DNA from: Ectobacillus funiculus
GTDB taxonomy: Bacteria > Bacillota > Bacilli > Bacillales > Bacillaceae_G
NCBI RefSeq assembly: GCF_004138295.1
Contig: NZ_SCFM01000013.1
Location: 1 to 64,000 of the forward strand
Direction of reading: 5' to 3'
Length of the DNA: 64,000 nucleotides
In this document: one piece after another, positions 7,264-15,535 of the stretch
Layout: each line of letters starts with the position of its first letter
How positions within the stretch are numbered: position 1 is the stretch's first letter
Program-made: the position numbers and the translations under genes
Notes under the pieces: generated by a model
Databases searched by the model: none
Seen by the model: only the letters and a program-made list of their open reading frames with translations
What the model was told of the DNA's origin: nothing

Positions 7264-8412
7264 TTATCTTTCGCATGCATATCCATCTTTGTCTCTATCT
7301 AAAGCTGGATTATAAGCTGGGTGACCTTCTGGTACACCGCTAGGATATTTAGCACGTAATTGCGTACAATTTGCAAAAATCTCAGTTCCACCACTAGTAG
7401 AGGAGGATGTTGTAGCTGTAGCAGTACTAGTTTGAGGTGCTGTAGTACTTGTACTTGCAAGTTGGGAATTCAGACTATTAACTTGATTTTGCAAGTCTGA
7501 GTTTTTAGAGGTTAGATCGCTTATTTGCTTATTTAAATCGTCTTTCTCTTTTTGAAGTTCAGTTTGCTGATCGCTTATTTGCTTATTTAAATCGTCTTTC
7601 TCTTTTTGAAGTTCAGTTTGCTGATCGCTTATTTGCTTATTTAAATCGTCTTTCTCTTTTTGAAGTTCAGTTTGCTGATCGCTTATTTGCTTATTTAAAT
7701 CGTCTTTCTCTTTTTGAAGTTCAGTTTGCTGATCGCTTATTTGCTTATTTAAATCGTCTTTCTCTTTTTGAAGTTCAGTTTGCTGATCGCTTATTTGCTT
7801 ATTTAAATCGTCTTTCTCTTTTTGAAGTTCAGTTTGCTGATCGCTTATTTGCTTATTTAAATCGTCTTTCTCTTTTTGAAGTTCAGTTTGCTGATCGCTT
7901 ATTTGCTTATTTAAATCGTCTTTCTCTTTTTGAAGTTCAGTTTGCTGATCGCTTATTTGCTTATTTAAATCGTCTTTCTCTTTTTGAAGTTCAGTTTGCT
8001 GATCGCTTATTTGCTTATTTAAATCGTCTTTCTCTTTTTGAAATCCAGTTTGCTGATCCTTTAATTGTTGCTCGGCATTTGATGAGTCTGAAAGTTTTTT
8101 TGATAAATCAGTTACATCATTTTTTAATTTTTTGATTTCTTTTTGCATTAGACTGCTAGAAGCCTTTAGATCTTTATTTTCTTTGGTTATTTTGGCGTTT
8201 TTCTCTAATGCTGAATTTAACTTAGCTTGTGATCCGCTATCGGCAAATGGAGCACCGAAAATAGTAAGAATTAGACCGCCAATGAAAAAAGGAAAAAAGA
8301 TTTTCTTTGACAACTGCTTCTCAGGGTATCTAATTTTTCTGATAAAATGATAAACCAAATAGATAATTGAATAAATGAATGCCAAAACCCCAATTAATAA
8401 GATTGCCTCCAT
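7264..8412 (-). CDS. Membrane-anchored coiled-coil protein with tandem 18-residue repeats and C-terminal Excalibur domain
   Basis: 382 residues from the ATG preceded by AAAGGGGG (an ATG eight codons upstream lacks a site). Two hydrophobic segments lie at about residues 3-24 and 40-57. A coiled coil follows, including ten tandem copies of DQQTELQKEKDDLNKQIS (the first in the protein slightly diverged), then a Ser/Thr-rich linker. The C-terminus, about the last 40 residues, is an Excalibur calcium-binding domain: FANCTQLRAKYPSGV ... DRDKDGYACER, with the DxDxDG loop and two cysteines. The architecture suggests an extracellular domain held off the membrane by a rod. The function is unknown. Repeat number is likely variable between strains because the DNA repeats are nearly perfect. 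Confidence 0.85.
   Translation of the reverse strand: MEAILLIGVLAFIYSIIYLVYHFIRKIRYPEKQLSKKIFFPFFIGGLILTIFGAPFADSGSQAKLNSALEKNAKITKENKDLKASSSLMQKEIKKLKNDVTDLSKKLSDSSNAEQQLKDQQTGFQKEKDDLNKQISDQQTELQKEKDDLNKQISDQQTELQKEKDDLNKQISDQQTELQKEKDDLNKQISDQQTELQKEKDDLNKQISDQQTELQKEKDDLNKQISDQQTELQKEKDDLNKQISDQQTELQKEKDDLNKQISDQQTELQKEKDDLNKQISDQQTELQKEKDDLNKQISDLTSKNSDLQNQVNSLNSQLASTSTTAPQTSTATATTSSSTSGGTEIFANCTQLRAKYPSGVPEGHPAYNPALDRDKDGYACER
7515..8054. repeat. Tandem 54-bp repeat, ten units (nine essentially identical, tenth diverged)
   Basis: Units begin with GATCGCTTATTTGCTT and recur every 54 bp from 7515 to 8000; the tenth unit (8001-8054) has ATCCAG in place of TTCAG near its end. The array lies wholly inside the coiled-coil gene and keeps its frame (18 codons per unit). 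Its homogeneity implies recent expansion or concerted evolution. Confidence 0.95.
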
Positions 8413-9019
8413 GGTAAAAACCCCCTTTATATACAATATTCCGTAAATTCGACAATATAGTATAATCTTCCTTCTGTAAATAACAATTTTTATATATTAA
8501 ATGATACGTTTATCTGAATATAAAAAATACATTTGAATAATAACGATTGATCTATCACTCTTGCACTTAGAATTATAATAACCCCCTGATATGTAAGAGA
8601 AATTTTTGAAAAATCAATAGGATTAGATAAGAAAAATACGGAGAATATTTTTATTCTCTAAACAAGGTTTTACCTTACAAATCAATTCCAATCTAGTAAA
8701 GGACTAGCTTTTTATTTTGGTTTTCTTAATCAAATCTTTTTATCTTAATAAATTATTGCCTAATTTATAGTAAATTTATACAATTTTAAATAAGTACCAT
8801 TTTTTAGAATGCCTTTAAACTCTTATAGAGCACTTTAAGAGGAAATAACTCAAGGCTTAGAGATTTTTAAAGGGTATACGTCTTCTTATGGATTTTATTA
8901 GTTACAGTATCATCATGGTGTGGAGTGATGGAAACGAGAAAACTTTAATGCACTTGGAGAATTAAAAAATATTTAGATTAAAGACTAATCGTAAGATCTT
9001 ATGAATGGGGGTAGTAGTT
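8413..9019. other. A/T-rich intergenic stretch, no gene seen
   Basis: Upstream regions of two divergent genes meet here. No frame with a ribosome binding site or recognisable structure is visible. Confidence 0.5.
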
Positions 9020-9864
9020 ATGTTTTCAAGAGAAATAGTTGTTGAAGCATTTAAAATATTAAGGAATTGGGATGAAGAGAGTATTAGTTGGTTCGCTCTC
9101 CGATATGGGCTGGAAAAGTATTTTATAAATGGTAAAAAGGTAGAAAGTCTATTACAAATGACAGCTTCCATTTTAAACAATAAGAGTAGTACGGAATGTG
9201 ACCGTATTAATACTATAGAAGATATTTTAAGCCATATCGTGAAGGAAGAGATTAAAAAGATACGTGAAAAACGCACAAGTCTATTTTCTTATGGTGCACT
9301 TTATGATTTCGAATCGAGCTATCCAGAACTTTGTAGTTATTTAAAATTAGAGGGGTACATTGTCACTAACGATGGACTTCAAAGAGAACTCTCAACGTAT
9401 ATACATATTGAATCGCCTGAGGATGAAATACAAAGACTACTAAGGAAGTATGACTTTCAAAATACCTTAGGGAAATTAGAGTTAGCGGTCAATAAGCATG
9501 AAGTTGTTTTTAATGATAAACATAACGGACGACTAATCAATTACATGGAGAGTTTGGTCAAAGAAATAGAGCAATATTTTTTTATGAATCATCCTTATTG
9601 GAAGGGATTAAAAAAAATAAGTGGAGCATTCCGAACTCAGTTCGAACAGAAAGCTTTAGGAGAGATTTAGGAGAATACTTAGAGCAACAAAATGGATTTG
9701 TAGATAATTTGTTTAGACGCCTGATCTCAGAAGAAGCATATGTGAAGGTAAATGAAGAATGTGTAGATGAAGAGATTAATTTACACATCGTCCTGTTAAT
9801 GTCGCTAAATATACTGAGGCATTTTGATAAATATGTATCAAATGCTAATGTTAAAAACTTTTAA
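9020..9864 (+). pseudogene. Unknown cytosolic protein, frameshifted at an A8 tract
   Basis: The first frame runs from ATG 9020 (GGGG nine bases upstream; an ATG at 9005 is less well placed) to a stop at 9670. A second, overlapping frame continues to 9864 with sequence of the same character (SFRRDLGEYLEQQNGFVDNL...). They join naturally at the run of eight A bases at 9610-9617, giving a protein of about 280 residues if one base is gained or lost there. It is charged, helix-rich, has no membrane segment, and matches no family I recognise. It could be a true frameshift, a phase-variable tract, programmed slippage or a sequencing error. Confidence 0.6.
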
Positions 9865-10289
9865 AGTTAGCTCTCACGAGAAACTAAGAATGGCTACAGA
9901 TTTAGTATTTCCCTTGTTATTAATCCTTCTTCAGGAGGGGGCACTCTTTTCCTAAGTAGCCCCTACAGCTGATTGGCATTGGAGGTAATGCTATAGCATC
10001 TAAGCAAAGCATCATGAGCAGATAGAGAACACGATTACATCAGAACAGTATAGGAGTATTTAAGGGTTTCTTTTTTATATGTGGGGGGTGCGCTTTTCGC
10101 CAAAAGGGTATGTTTGGCTATAGAATAGGTAAGTGGCTCTAACGCTCCCGCAATCAGAGCAAGAATTATTATCGTATAAAGTGTAGGACAGTAATGTTAA
10201 TACACACTATTTTCACGTGTGAATTATCGTACAAAAAAAGAGGGAGATGGGGTTAAATCATCTCATTTCTATATTGAGCAGTATATCGA
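9865..10289. other. Intergenic stretch with a doubtful 21-residue hydrophobic frame
   Basis: An ATG at 9890 opens MATDLVFPLLLILLQEGALF (21 residues, stop at 9953-9955). Short hydrophobic peptides of this kind include type I toxins, but no ribosome binding site or antisense RNA signal is evident. Nothing else is seen. Confidence 0.25.
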
Positions 10290-10323
10290 AAAAAGGGTGA
10301 ACCGTGATCTGTTCACCCTTTTT
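10290..10323. terminator. Rho-independent terminator of the integrase gene
   Basis: A perfect 13-bp stem (AAAAAGGGTGAAC, 10290-10302, with its complement 10311-10323) and an 8-base loop lie immediately after the minus-strand integrase stop. Reading the minus strand, the stem ends in a run of seven T. It can also work on the plus strand. Confidence 0.85.
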
Positions 10324-10325
10324 GT

Positions 10326-11396
10326 TTATAAATTATTAATAGGGCTATGTTTATTATGTTGGGTCACGATGTCCTTACTGGTCATGTTGACGTATTTTCT
10401 AACCATTTCAATTGATGAATGCCCTAAAATCTTTTGGAGTGTCATTACATCACCGTTATTAAGTAAATAATACTTTGCAAATGTATGTCTGAATGTATGA
10501 GGGGAAACTCTAACACCCTTAATTCCTGCATTATCACCATATATCTTTAATCTCTGTCTAAATCGTGCAGGATCAATTGTATCTCCGTAAACAGTAGCAA
10601 ATATATGAGGTGTATCAAATTCCTCAATTTCAACGAGTAATTCACGCAATAACTTGCTTGTCTTTTGCGAAATAGGCACGTATCGAGTTTTACGGTTCTT
10701 CGTGTTAGTACCTTTTAACTCAATTACATTCGTTTTAAAATCAATATCTTCTTGTGTAAGGTTCAATGCTTCGCTAATTCGCATTCCAGTATCAGCAAGC
10801 AACATCATTAAGACATAATCTCTAAATCCCGCATATGTTCGTTGGTCAGGCTGTTTTAATAATAGTTTAAGTTGGTTAACGGATAGTGCTTCTATATTGT
10901 CCTGTGCTTCTTTTAATGATTTGATTTTTGTAAATGGATTTGCTTGTACGTATTCTTCTTCAACGAGGAAATTATAGAATGCTCTCATATGTTTCATGAC
11001 AGTATTTATATAAGAAACCGAAACGCCAACGGATTTATACTCATCCCTAACGCAATGATTATTCTTATGCTTAATGTGGTCATTCTTCAAGTAATATAAA
11101 AACTCTCTAATAGTATTTGTATCTAGTGTATTAGATGTCATCTCTTCATGATGTTCTTCTAGGTATCTGTGAAATACCAAGAAATAACCTTTCTTATTTT
11201 CAAGTGTTCTTTTTGCAAGACCTTCTGCTTCTTTTGCAAACATGTAGATGTTAAACAACTCTTGGAACGTGTAGGTTTCACCCTGTGTAACTCCAATATT
11301 TGTACGACTTAACTTTGCTTGTCCTCTTTTACCTGTTCTAGACAAAATAAAACGCCTCCCTATATCGGTAATTTGGTTTACCGTATAAGAAGACAT
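10326..11396 (-). CDS. Tyrosine recombinase/integrase (XerC/D-like)
   Basis: 356 residues from ATG 11396 (weak GGTGG site upstream). An upstream in-frame GTG at 11474 would add 26 residues but has no binding site. The N-terminal SAM-like DNA-binding domain runs to about residue 165. The catalytic domain has ADTGMRISEALN (first Arg), HTFRHTFAKYY (HxxR), LGHSS (His/Trp position) and YVNMT with the nucleophile Tyr. It sits next to a tRNA 3'-end fragment on its 5' side, the usual place of an attachment site for island or phage integrases. It is closed by its own terminator. Confidence 0.92.
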   Translation of the reverse strand: MSSYTVNQITDIGRRFILSRTGKRGQAKLSRTNIGVTQGETYTFQELFNIYMFAKEAEGLAKRTLENKKGYFLVFHRYLEEHHEEMTSNTLDTNTIREFLYYLKNDHIKHKNNHCVRDEYKSVGVSVSYINTVMKHMRAFYNFLVEEEYVQANPFTKIKSLKEAQDNIEALSVNQLKLLLKQPDQRTYAGFRDYVLMMLLADTGMRISEALNLTQEDIDFKTNVIELKGTNTKNRKTRYVPISQKTSKLLRELLVEIEEFDTPHIFATVYGDTIDPARFRQRLKIYGDNAGIKGVRVSPHTFRHTFAKYYLLNNGDVMTLQKILGHSSIEMVRKYVNMTSKDIVTQHNKHSPINNL

Positions 11397-11509
11397 GAAT
11401 GACTTCCACCCTAAAAAGAGAACAACCGCAACACTAGGGTAGTTTTTGGTGTGTGAAGGAATTAACCTTGACACTTACGAACCCTTATGTGATGCGGTTT
11501 CTAAAAAGT

Positions 11510-11681
11510 ATGATCCCGACTGGGTTCGAACCAGCGACCTCCACCCTGTCAAGATAATAGACATATATTTTACGTTTCGAGAATATCGAGCGAAAAGCTA
11601 GTCGTATCAAGGGCTTAAAGAGGATTTTTCACTTTGCTATATAAATCCGCTAACGTAGAAAAATGAAAAATCTTGACCAGA
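11510..11681. repeat. tRNA 3'-end fragment plus flank: candidate attachment site (first copy)
   Basis: On the minus strand, 11555 to 11510 reads as the 3' part of a tRNA: end of the anticodon arm, variable loop, an intact T-arm (CTGGTTCGAACCCAG) and an acceptor strand ending CGGGATCA. The 5' half of a tRNA is absent. A diverged direct copy of this fragment and the following 120 bases lies at 46240-46408 (for example AAAAAGCTAGTTATATCAAG there against GAAAAGCTAGTCGTATCAAG here, and a shared AAAAATCTTGACCAG). The location beside the integrase supports an attachment-site role; that role is inferred. Confidence 0.7.
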
Positions 11682-12379
11682 ATCTTGACCATTTTTTAAT
11701 TGCTTTTGCACGTTTGAAAAACATTTTTCTGTCAGGGGGGTAGCTACGTAGAACATCTTTTTAGGTTATAACAGGGAAAATGAAAAAATAGAGATATTAG
11801 TATTCTCCTCTTTAATATACCAGATTAACTAGGAGATAACTGAAGGCGGTAGGTTTATTTGTGTCTTCAATAAATATTTCCAATCAAGGCCACTTAGAGG
11901 TATGCTTCCCTTCAATCGGTACTAAGAAATCTTTGTTGAATAGATAATATCTATTACCTGAATAGATGTTGACATGTTGAATGAATAACATTGGAATCAA
12001 ATATATATAAAGTTAAAATAAAAAGCATGAGAAGTTGTCATAGGGAAACAAAAGCGTATACATTTTATTCTACTAAAACCAGGGGATGGCCTACTTGACA
12101 TGTGAAATAATAAACAAAGTAGGAAAGATAAGGACTGTTGCTGGTTTTAGTTATGTTAGAGTGTTTCGGAAAAAAGACCAACCTTTTTATTATTGAGGAA
12201 GCGATACGAAAACATTGTTCCATAATATCATTGGCTAAATACTTATATTAATAGCATTATTTATCGCCAACATGGACTGAAAGTGAACGCTCCCTTTCGA
12301 GAGGTGCTTTTTTTTTGATCAATTTATGACAATATTTTCACATACAGGAAGGGAAATTTTATATAATGTTGAATATTAG
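11682..12379. other. Intergenic stretch; promoter-like sequence near the next gene
   Basis: No gene is seen. It includes repeat copy B (listed separately) and, at about 12360-12368, a TATATAATG element that could be the -10 box of a promoter for the gene at 12460. Confidence 0.4.
11927..11995. repeat. Dispersed intergenic repeat, copy B (core module)
   Basis: Shares with copy A (4465) the extended run TTTGTTGAAT(A/C)GATAAT, then CTATTACCTGAATAGATG, TTGACATGTTGAATGAATAA and CATTGGA. Confidence 0.75.
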
Positions 12380-12405
12380 AAAAGCATTCTTTTAGGAATG
12401 CTTTT
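12380..12405. terminator. Small hairpin with T-tail in the leader of the next gene
   Basis: AAAAGCATTC (12380-12389) pairs with GAATGCTTTT (12396-12405) around a 6-base loop. It lies 55 bases before a start codon and just after a -10-like box, so it may insulate or attenuate the following gene. Confidence 0.55.
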
Positions 12406-12459
12406 ATGTATTTATGGAGGGGTTACAAATTTTAGAGATAGAAGAGGAGTTAGAGAATA

Positions 12460-13146
12460 ATGGATAAGTTACACGATTTTTTGAATGTTTTAGACCCTAA
12501 TGATGCTTTAGAGCCCAAGGATTGGATTGCATTATCTACTTTGTTATTTACAATATTAACATTCATTATAACACAATCCTTAAATGCTCGGAGTCAGCGG
12601 GTAACTCGACAATTAGCAGTAAGGCCTTATTTCTCAATCACTAGACTTAAGAGGAATATTAATTTATCCACTGCAGAAAAAGGTATTGAGGAAGGGAGTC
12701 TATTGCTCACAAAGCATTATAAGAAACTTTCTATATCAAAAGAAGTAAATCCTAGTATTAAAGATATACAGTATTTAAAAGTAAACAATCTAGGACCTAG
12801 TTTCGCGTTAGATTGCAACTTTGAAATTAAATGTACTATTAAAAAAGAAAATAAGAATGAAAATTGGGTTATAAAGAACTATAAAAGTGTTATTAACAAA
12901 GATGAGTGTATTTATATTCCTTTAGATAGCCCTGAACACTATCCTGCTGAAATTACAGTAGAAGAAATGAAATTAACCTTTCAAACACAATTTAATGAAA
13001 AACTTGTGATGAAGGAGACACCAGTTCAGAAGGATAAGGCCGAGAGAGAAATTGTGATATATAAAAAAAAATGGTGGGGACTTTTTAATGAAAAAATAAT
13101 GAAATTCTCTTCAGATAATACTAGTAAAGGCTTAGTTATTGAGTAA
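12460..13146 (+). CDS. Unknown protein with one membrane segment
   Basis: 228 residues. A single hydrophobic segment (WIALSTLLFTILTFIITQSL, about residues 23-43) is followed by a charged, mostly beta/loop-like soluble region rich in Lys and Asn (IQYLKVNNLGPSFALDCNFE) and a basic C-terminus with KKKWWGLFNEK. GAGGAG about 10 bases upstream supports the ATG. The pattern (short N-terminus, one anchor, ligand-binding-like domain with the NNLGPSFA phrase) is seen in many uncharacterised Bacillus accessory proteins; no enzymatic motif is visible. It stands alone between repeat-rich gaps. Confidence 0.7.
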   Translation: MDKLHDFLNVLDPNDALEPKDWIALSTLLFTILTFIITQSLNARSQRVTRQLAVRPYFSITRLKRNINLSTAEKGIEEGSLLLTKHYKKLSISKEVNPSIKDIQYLKVNNLGPSFALDCNFEIKCTIKKENKNENWVIKNYKSVINKDECIYIPLDSPEHYPAEITVEEMKLTFQTQFNEKLVMKETPVQKDKAEREIVIYKKKWWGLFNEKIMKFSSDNTSKGLVIE

Positions 13147-13837
13147 AGGGATAAGGTAATCTAAGATATTGTTAACTTTCTATGTGTATTTGTTACTTGG
13201 ACGTACTGCTTGACGTTTCCTGCTTTTTATTCTGTCCTGCAATTATCCTATCCCAATCATATTGAAGTGAATGCTAACCAATTAGTGAGGAAATTTTACA
13301 CAAATATTTTGTTTAGGGGGCTTTGTATCAACAGGTGGTAACGCGATCCTCTTCGCTTGAACATGTTTTTGGCTGGCAACGTGTAGGCTGTGCTCTAGCC
13401 CTTTCTAAAATCTAAGTTATAGGAATCATGGGCCATGAGAGTGTCCCTCCTTCTGGTCCTAGCGTTCCCGTTAATAAAAAAACTCGTCTTAACTTTTGAA
13501 AAGGTTGTTTCTCCATTTTTGTAAATAAAAGGATGCGCGATACCCTTTTTATGCATAAATTTCGGGAAATAAAGTGCTTTTACGTATCAGAAACCTATTA
13601 GAATTAACGATGTATAAAATGTTGCAAATCACATAGATTTGCGTTGTTCAGAAACGTTGATACTGTGCACTTTCTGAAAGGATATAACCTCCGATAACGG
13701 ATGATATGGTAACTTTTTGCTAAGACTATAATTTTTCTTTATGACTCTAGATACAACTTGAAACTTAAAAAAGTAGAGGGGCGTCTCGTGGGTTATCAAC
13801 ACTAGTATACTGTGACAGGGCATGAAACCAAACAAGA
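13147..13837. other. Intergenic stretch, no gene seen
   Basis: No frame here has a ribosome binding site or protein-like composition. The region leads into the long repeat copies that follow. Confidence 0.5.
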
Positions 13838-14053
13838 GAGTTTATCAGGAAGCACTCTGTATTGATTCCGTATTCAGGCGGAGCATGTCTTGTTATTTTG
13901 TATGCAGCAACTATGGAAACTGAGCGTCTATGTGGAAAATTCTTGAGTTACATAGATTTTTATTATGTACAAAACTTGGATTTTTCAGGTAACTTTTTAC
14001 CTATTAACCGAACAGATGTTGATATGTTGAATAAGTAACATTTGGATGGAGGA
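13838..14053. repeat. Dispersed intergenic repeat, copy C (extended upstream arm plus core)
   Basis: Collinear over about 210 bases with 18355-18566: shared landmarks are TATT(A/G)GGAAGC(A/G)CTCT, TATTGATT(C/T)CGTAT, TGTTATTTTGTATGCAGCAA against CGTTATTTTATATGCAGCAA, CTTGAGTT(A/G)CAT, and then the core TACCTATTAACCGAACAGAT with GTTGATATGTTGAATAAGTA and ACATTTGGATGGAGGA. Confidence 0.8.
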
Positions 14054-14084
14054 CGGTGGTATTATAGGGTTTATAAAGGTAGCT

Positions 14085-14300
14085 ATGCTTAGTTTTCCTA
14101 CTTGCGGGAAATTATCAGCATAGCTTTTTATGTACAATAAAGGTTAGTTTTCAGGGATACCGCAGTCCTTGGGAATAGTTGGCGGAGGTGCTAGGAGGAT
14201 ACAGGAAAATGATATTGGTTTATACCTATTAACAAAACAGGTATTATTGGTTGTTTGGTTAATAGCGGATTGATGAAGGGACTAAGCATAAGATTCGTAG
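14085..14300. repeat. Dispersed intergenic repeat, terminator-like module
   Basis: Starts CTATGCTTAGTTTTCCTACT and continues with TTAGTTTTCAGGGATACCGC, CCTTGGGAATAG, GGAGGTGCTAGGAGGATAC and a partial core TACCTATTAACAAAACAG. The same order is found at 17925-18110 and 19932-20149. At about 14281-14317 CTAAGCATA and TATTCTTAG form another imperfect hairpin of the same family. Confidence 0.75.
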
Positions 14301-14508
14301 GATACCTATTCTTAGATTTGCTAGAATTATATTTTTTACAAAATAACAAAATTCGGTTTTCAGAAAGTTTCAATTCTTACTTATAACGTAGATTCTTATT
14401 TTTATTAGCAAATTATTTATAGTAATATTTTTAATGTTTATATAGGAGAAAAGTGTGGTATGGTTTTAGCACCTCAAAATGAAAAATAAAATATATAAAG
14501 GAGTTTAC

Positions 14509-15459
14509 ATGTTTACATTTATTGACTTGCTACCAGGAATTGGTGAGAAGAGCTGGGTACTTGAGCGTTTTGGAGGAGAATGTATATGTGCTTTGGCAGA
14601 AAGGCAAATAGATGTGCAAATTTCTACTTATAATAATACTACTCCAACGCTGCTTACAAGCCTAGATGAAGTAGATCCGATGAGTTTACCTAGTCATGAT
14701 ATATTAGTTGCTACTCTCGAGTATTTACCACCTATACATCGAGGACATAGGAATAGAAAATTGGAAACCAATATTTTTTCAATCTGTAGAGTTATCAGTG
14801 ACCATAGACCAAAAGCCTTTATATTAATGAGCCAATTAAGAAGGGGTATCAGAACAGAAGAGCTATTTGAGAAAATAAAGGATGAATTAGATATCCATGG
14901 TTATACCTTAAGTTATGAGGTGATTAGTCCTGAAGGGTTAATACCATGTAGAAGAAAAGCGATTTACATAGTTGGCTTATTAGGTGGTACAAAGTTTAAT
15001 TTTCCTGATTTTCCTCATCTTACTGAAGAAGCATGGGACATTACAAAGTTTCTAGAAGAAGATGCTGATTATAAATTGTTCCAACAATTTTTGGGGAATC
15101 GAAGGAAACCTAGGGAACCATCAAGCAAACCTAAGATTATACATGCTAATAACTATAAGGGAGTAGTTGTACGAAAACCTGGGGATGTTTACATAATAAA
15201 AGGTACGGGGAACTCACCAAGGTATCTGACGGTAAAAGAGTATGGTAGATTAAACGGATTACCAGAGTTGTTATTAAATGGTTTACTTGCTAGCACTCAT
15301 CCTTCTAAAGGATATGGACTTATAAATAATTCTTTCCCAGTTGATGTTTTGGAGTTGATAATAGCAAATTTTCTAGATGCAGTTAGTGCCCAAGAGGTAG
15401 GAACTGGAATGATTTCTGCCTTTAATCCTTCCCAAGTAAATACCCCTTTTGATTATTGA
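14509..15459 (+). CDS. C5-methyltransferase-like protein lacking catalytic motifs (predicted inactive DNA cytosine methyltransferase)
   Basis: 316 residues from ATG 14509, preceded by AAAGGAG (an ATG at 14479 has no site). The start FTFIDLLPGIG copies motif I of DNA cytosine-5 methyltransferases (FIDLFAGIGG), and FGGECICALAERQID follows the motif I/II spacing. Near the end RYLTVKEYGRLNGLPE matches motif IX and GYGLINNSFPVDVLELIIAN motif X; IPCRRKAIYIVG resembles motif VIII. Motif IV, which should be PCQ with the nucleophilic Cys, reads LEYLPPIHRGHRN, and motif VI ENV reads LMSQLRRG. The fold is kept but the catalytic Cys and Glu are gone. It probably binds DNA or cofactor without methylating. 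It is 76 bases upstream of the cyclase-like gene, same strand, so likely co-transcribed. Confidence 0.75.
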   Translation: MFTFIDLLPGIGEKSWVLERFGGECICALAERQIDVQISTYNNTTPTLLTSLDEVDPMSLPSHDILVATLEYLPPIHRGHRNRKLETNIFSICRVISDHRPKAFILMSQLRRGIRTEELFEKIKDELDIHGYTLSYEVISPEGLIPCRRKAIYIVGLLGGTKFNFPDFPHLTEEAWDITKFLEEDADYKLFQQFLGNRRKPREPSSKPKIIHANNYKGVVVRKPGDVYIIKGTGNSPRYLTVKEYGRLNGLPELLLNGLLASTHPSKGYGLINNSFPVDVLELIIANFLDAVSAQEVGTGMISAFNPSQVNTPFDY

Positions 15460-15535
15460 AAGTTCTTGAACGACCATTGATTAATATCTTAGTTTTGAGC
15501 AAATAAGTTGAATTGAGTGAAAGTAGGTATGAGAA

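Noticed and set aside
7515-8054. CRISPR array
   Set aside because: The 54-bp units abut directly with no spacers and sit in one open reading frame that keeps phase.
11510-11555. Complete tRNA gene
   Set aside because: Only the 3' part (T-arm and acceptor strand) is present; no D-arm or 5' acceptor strand lies upstream on that strand.
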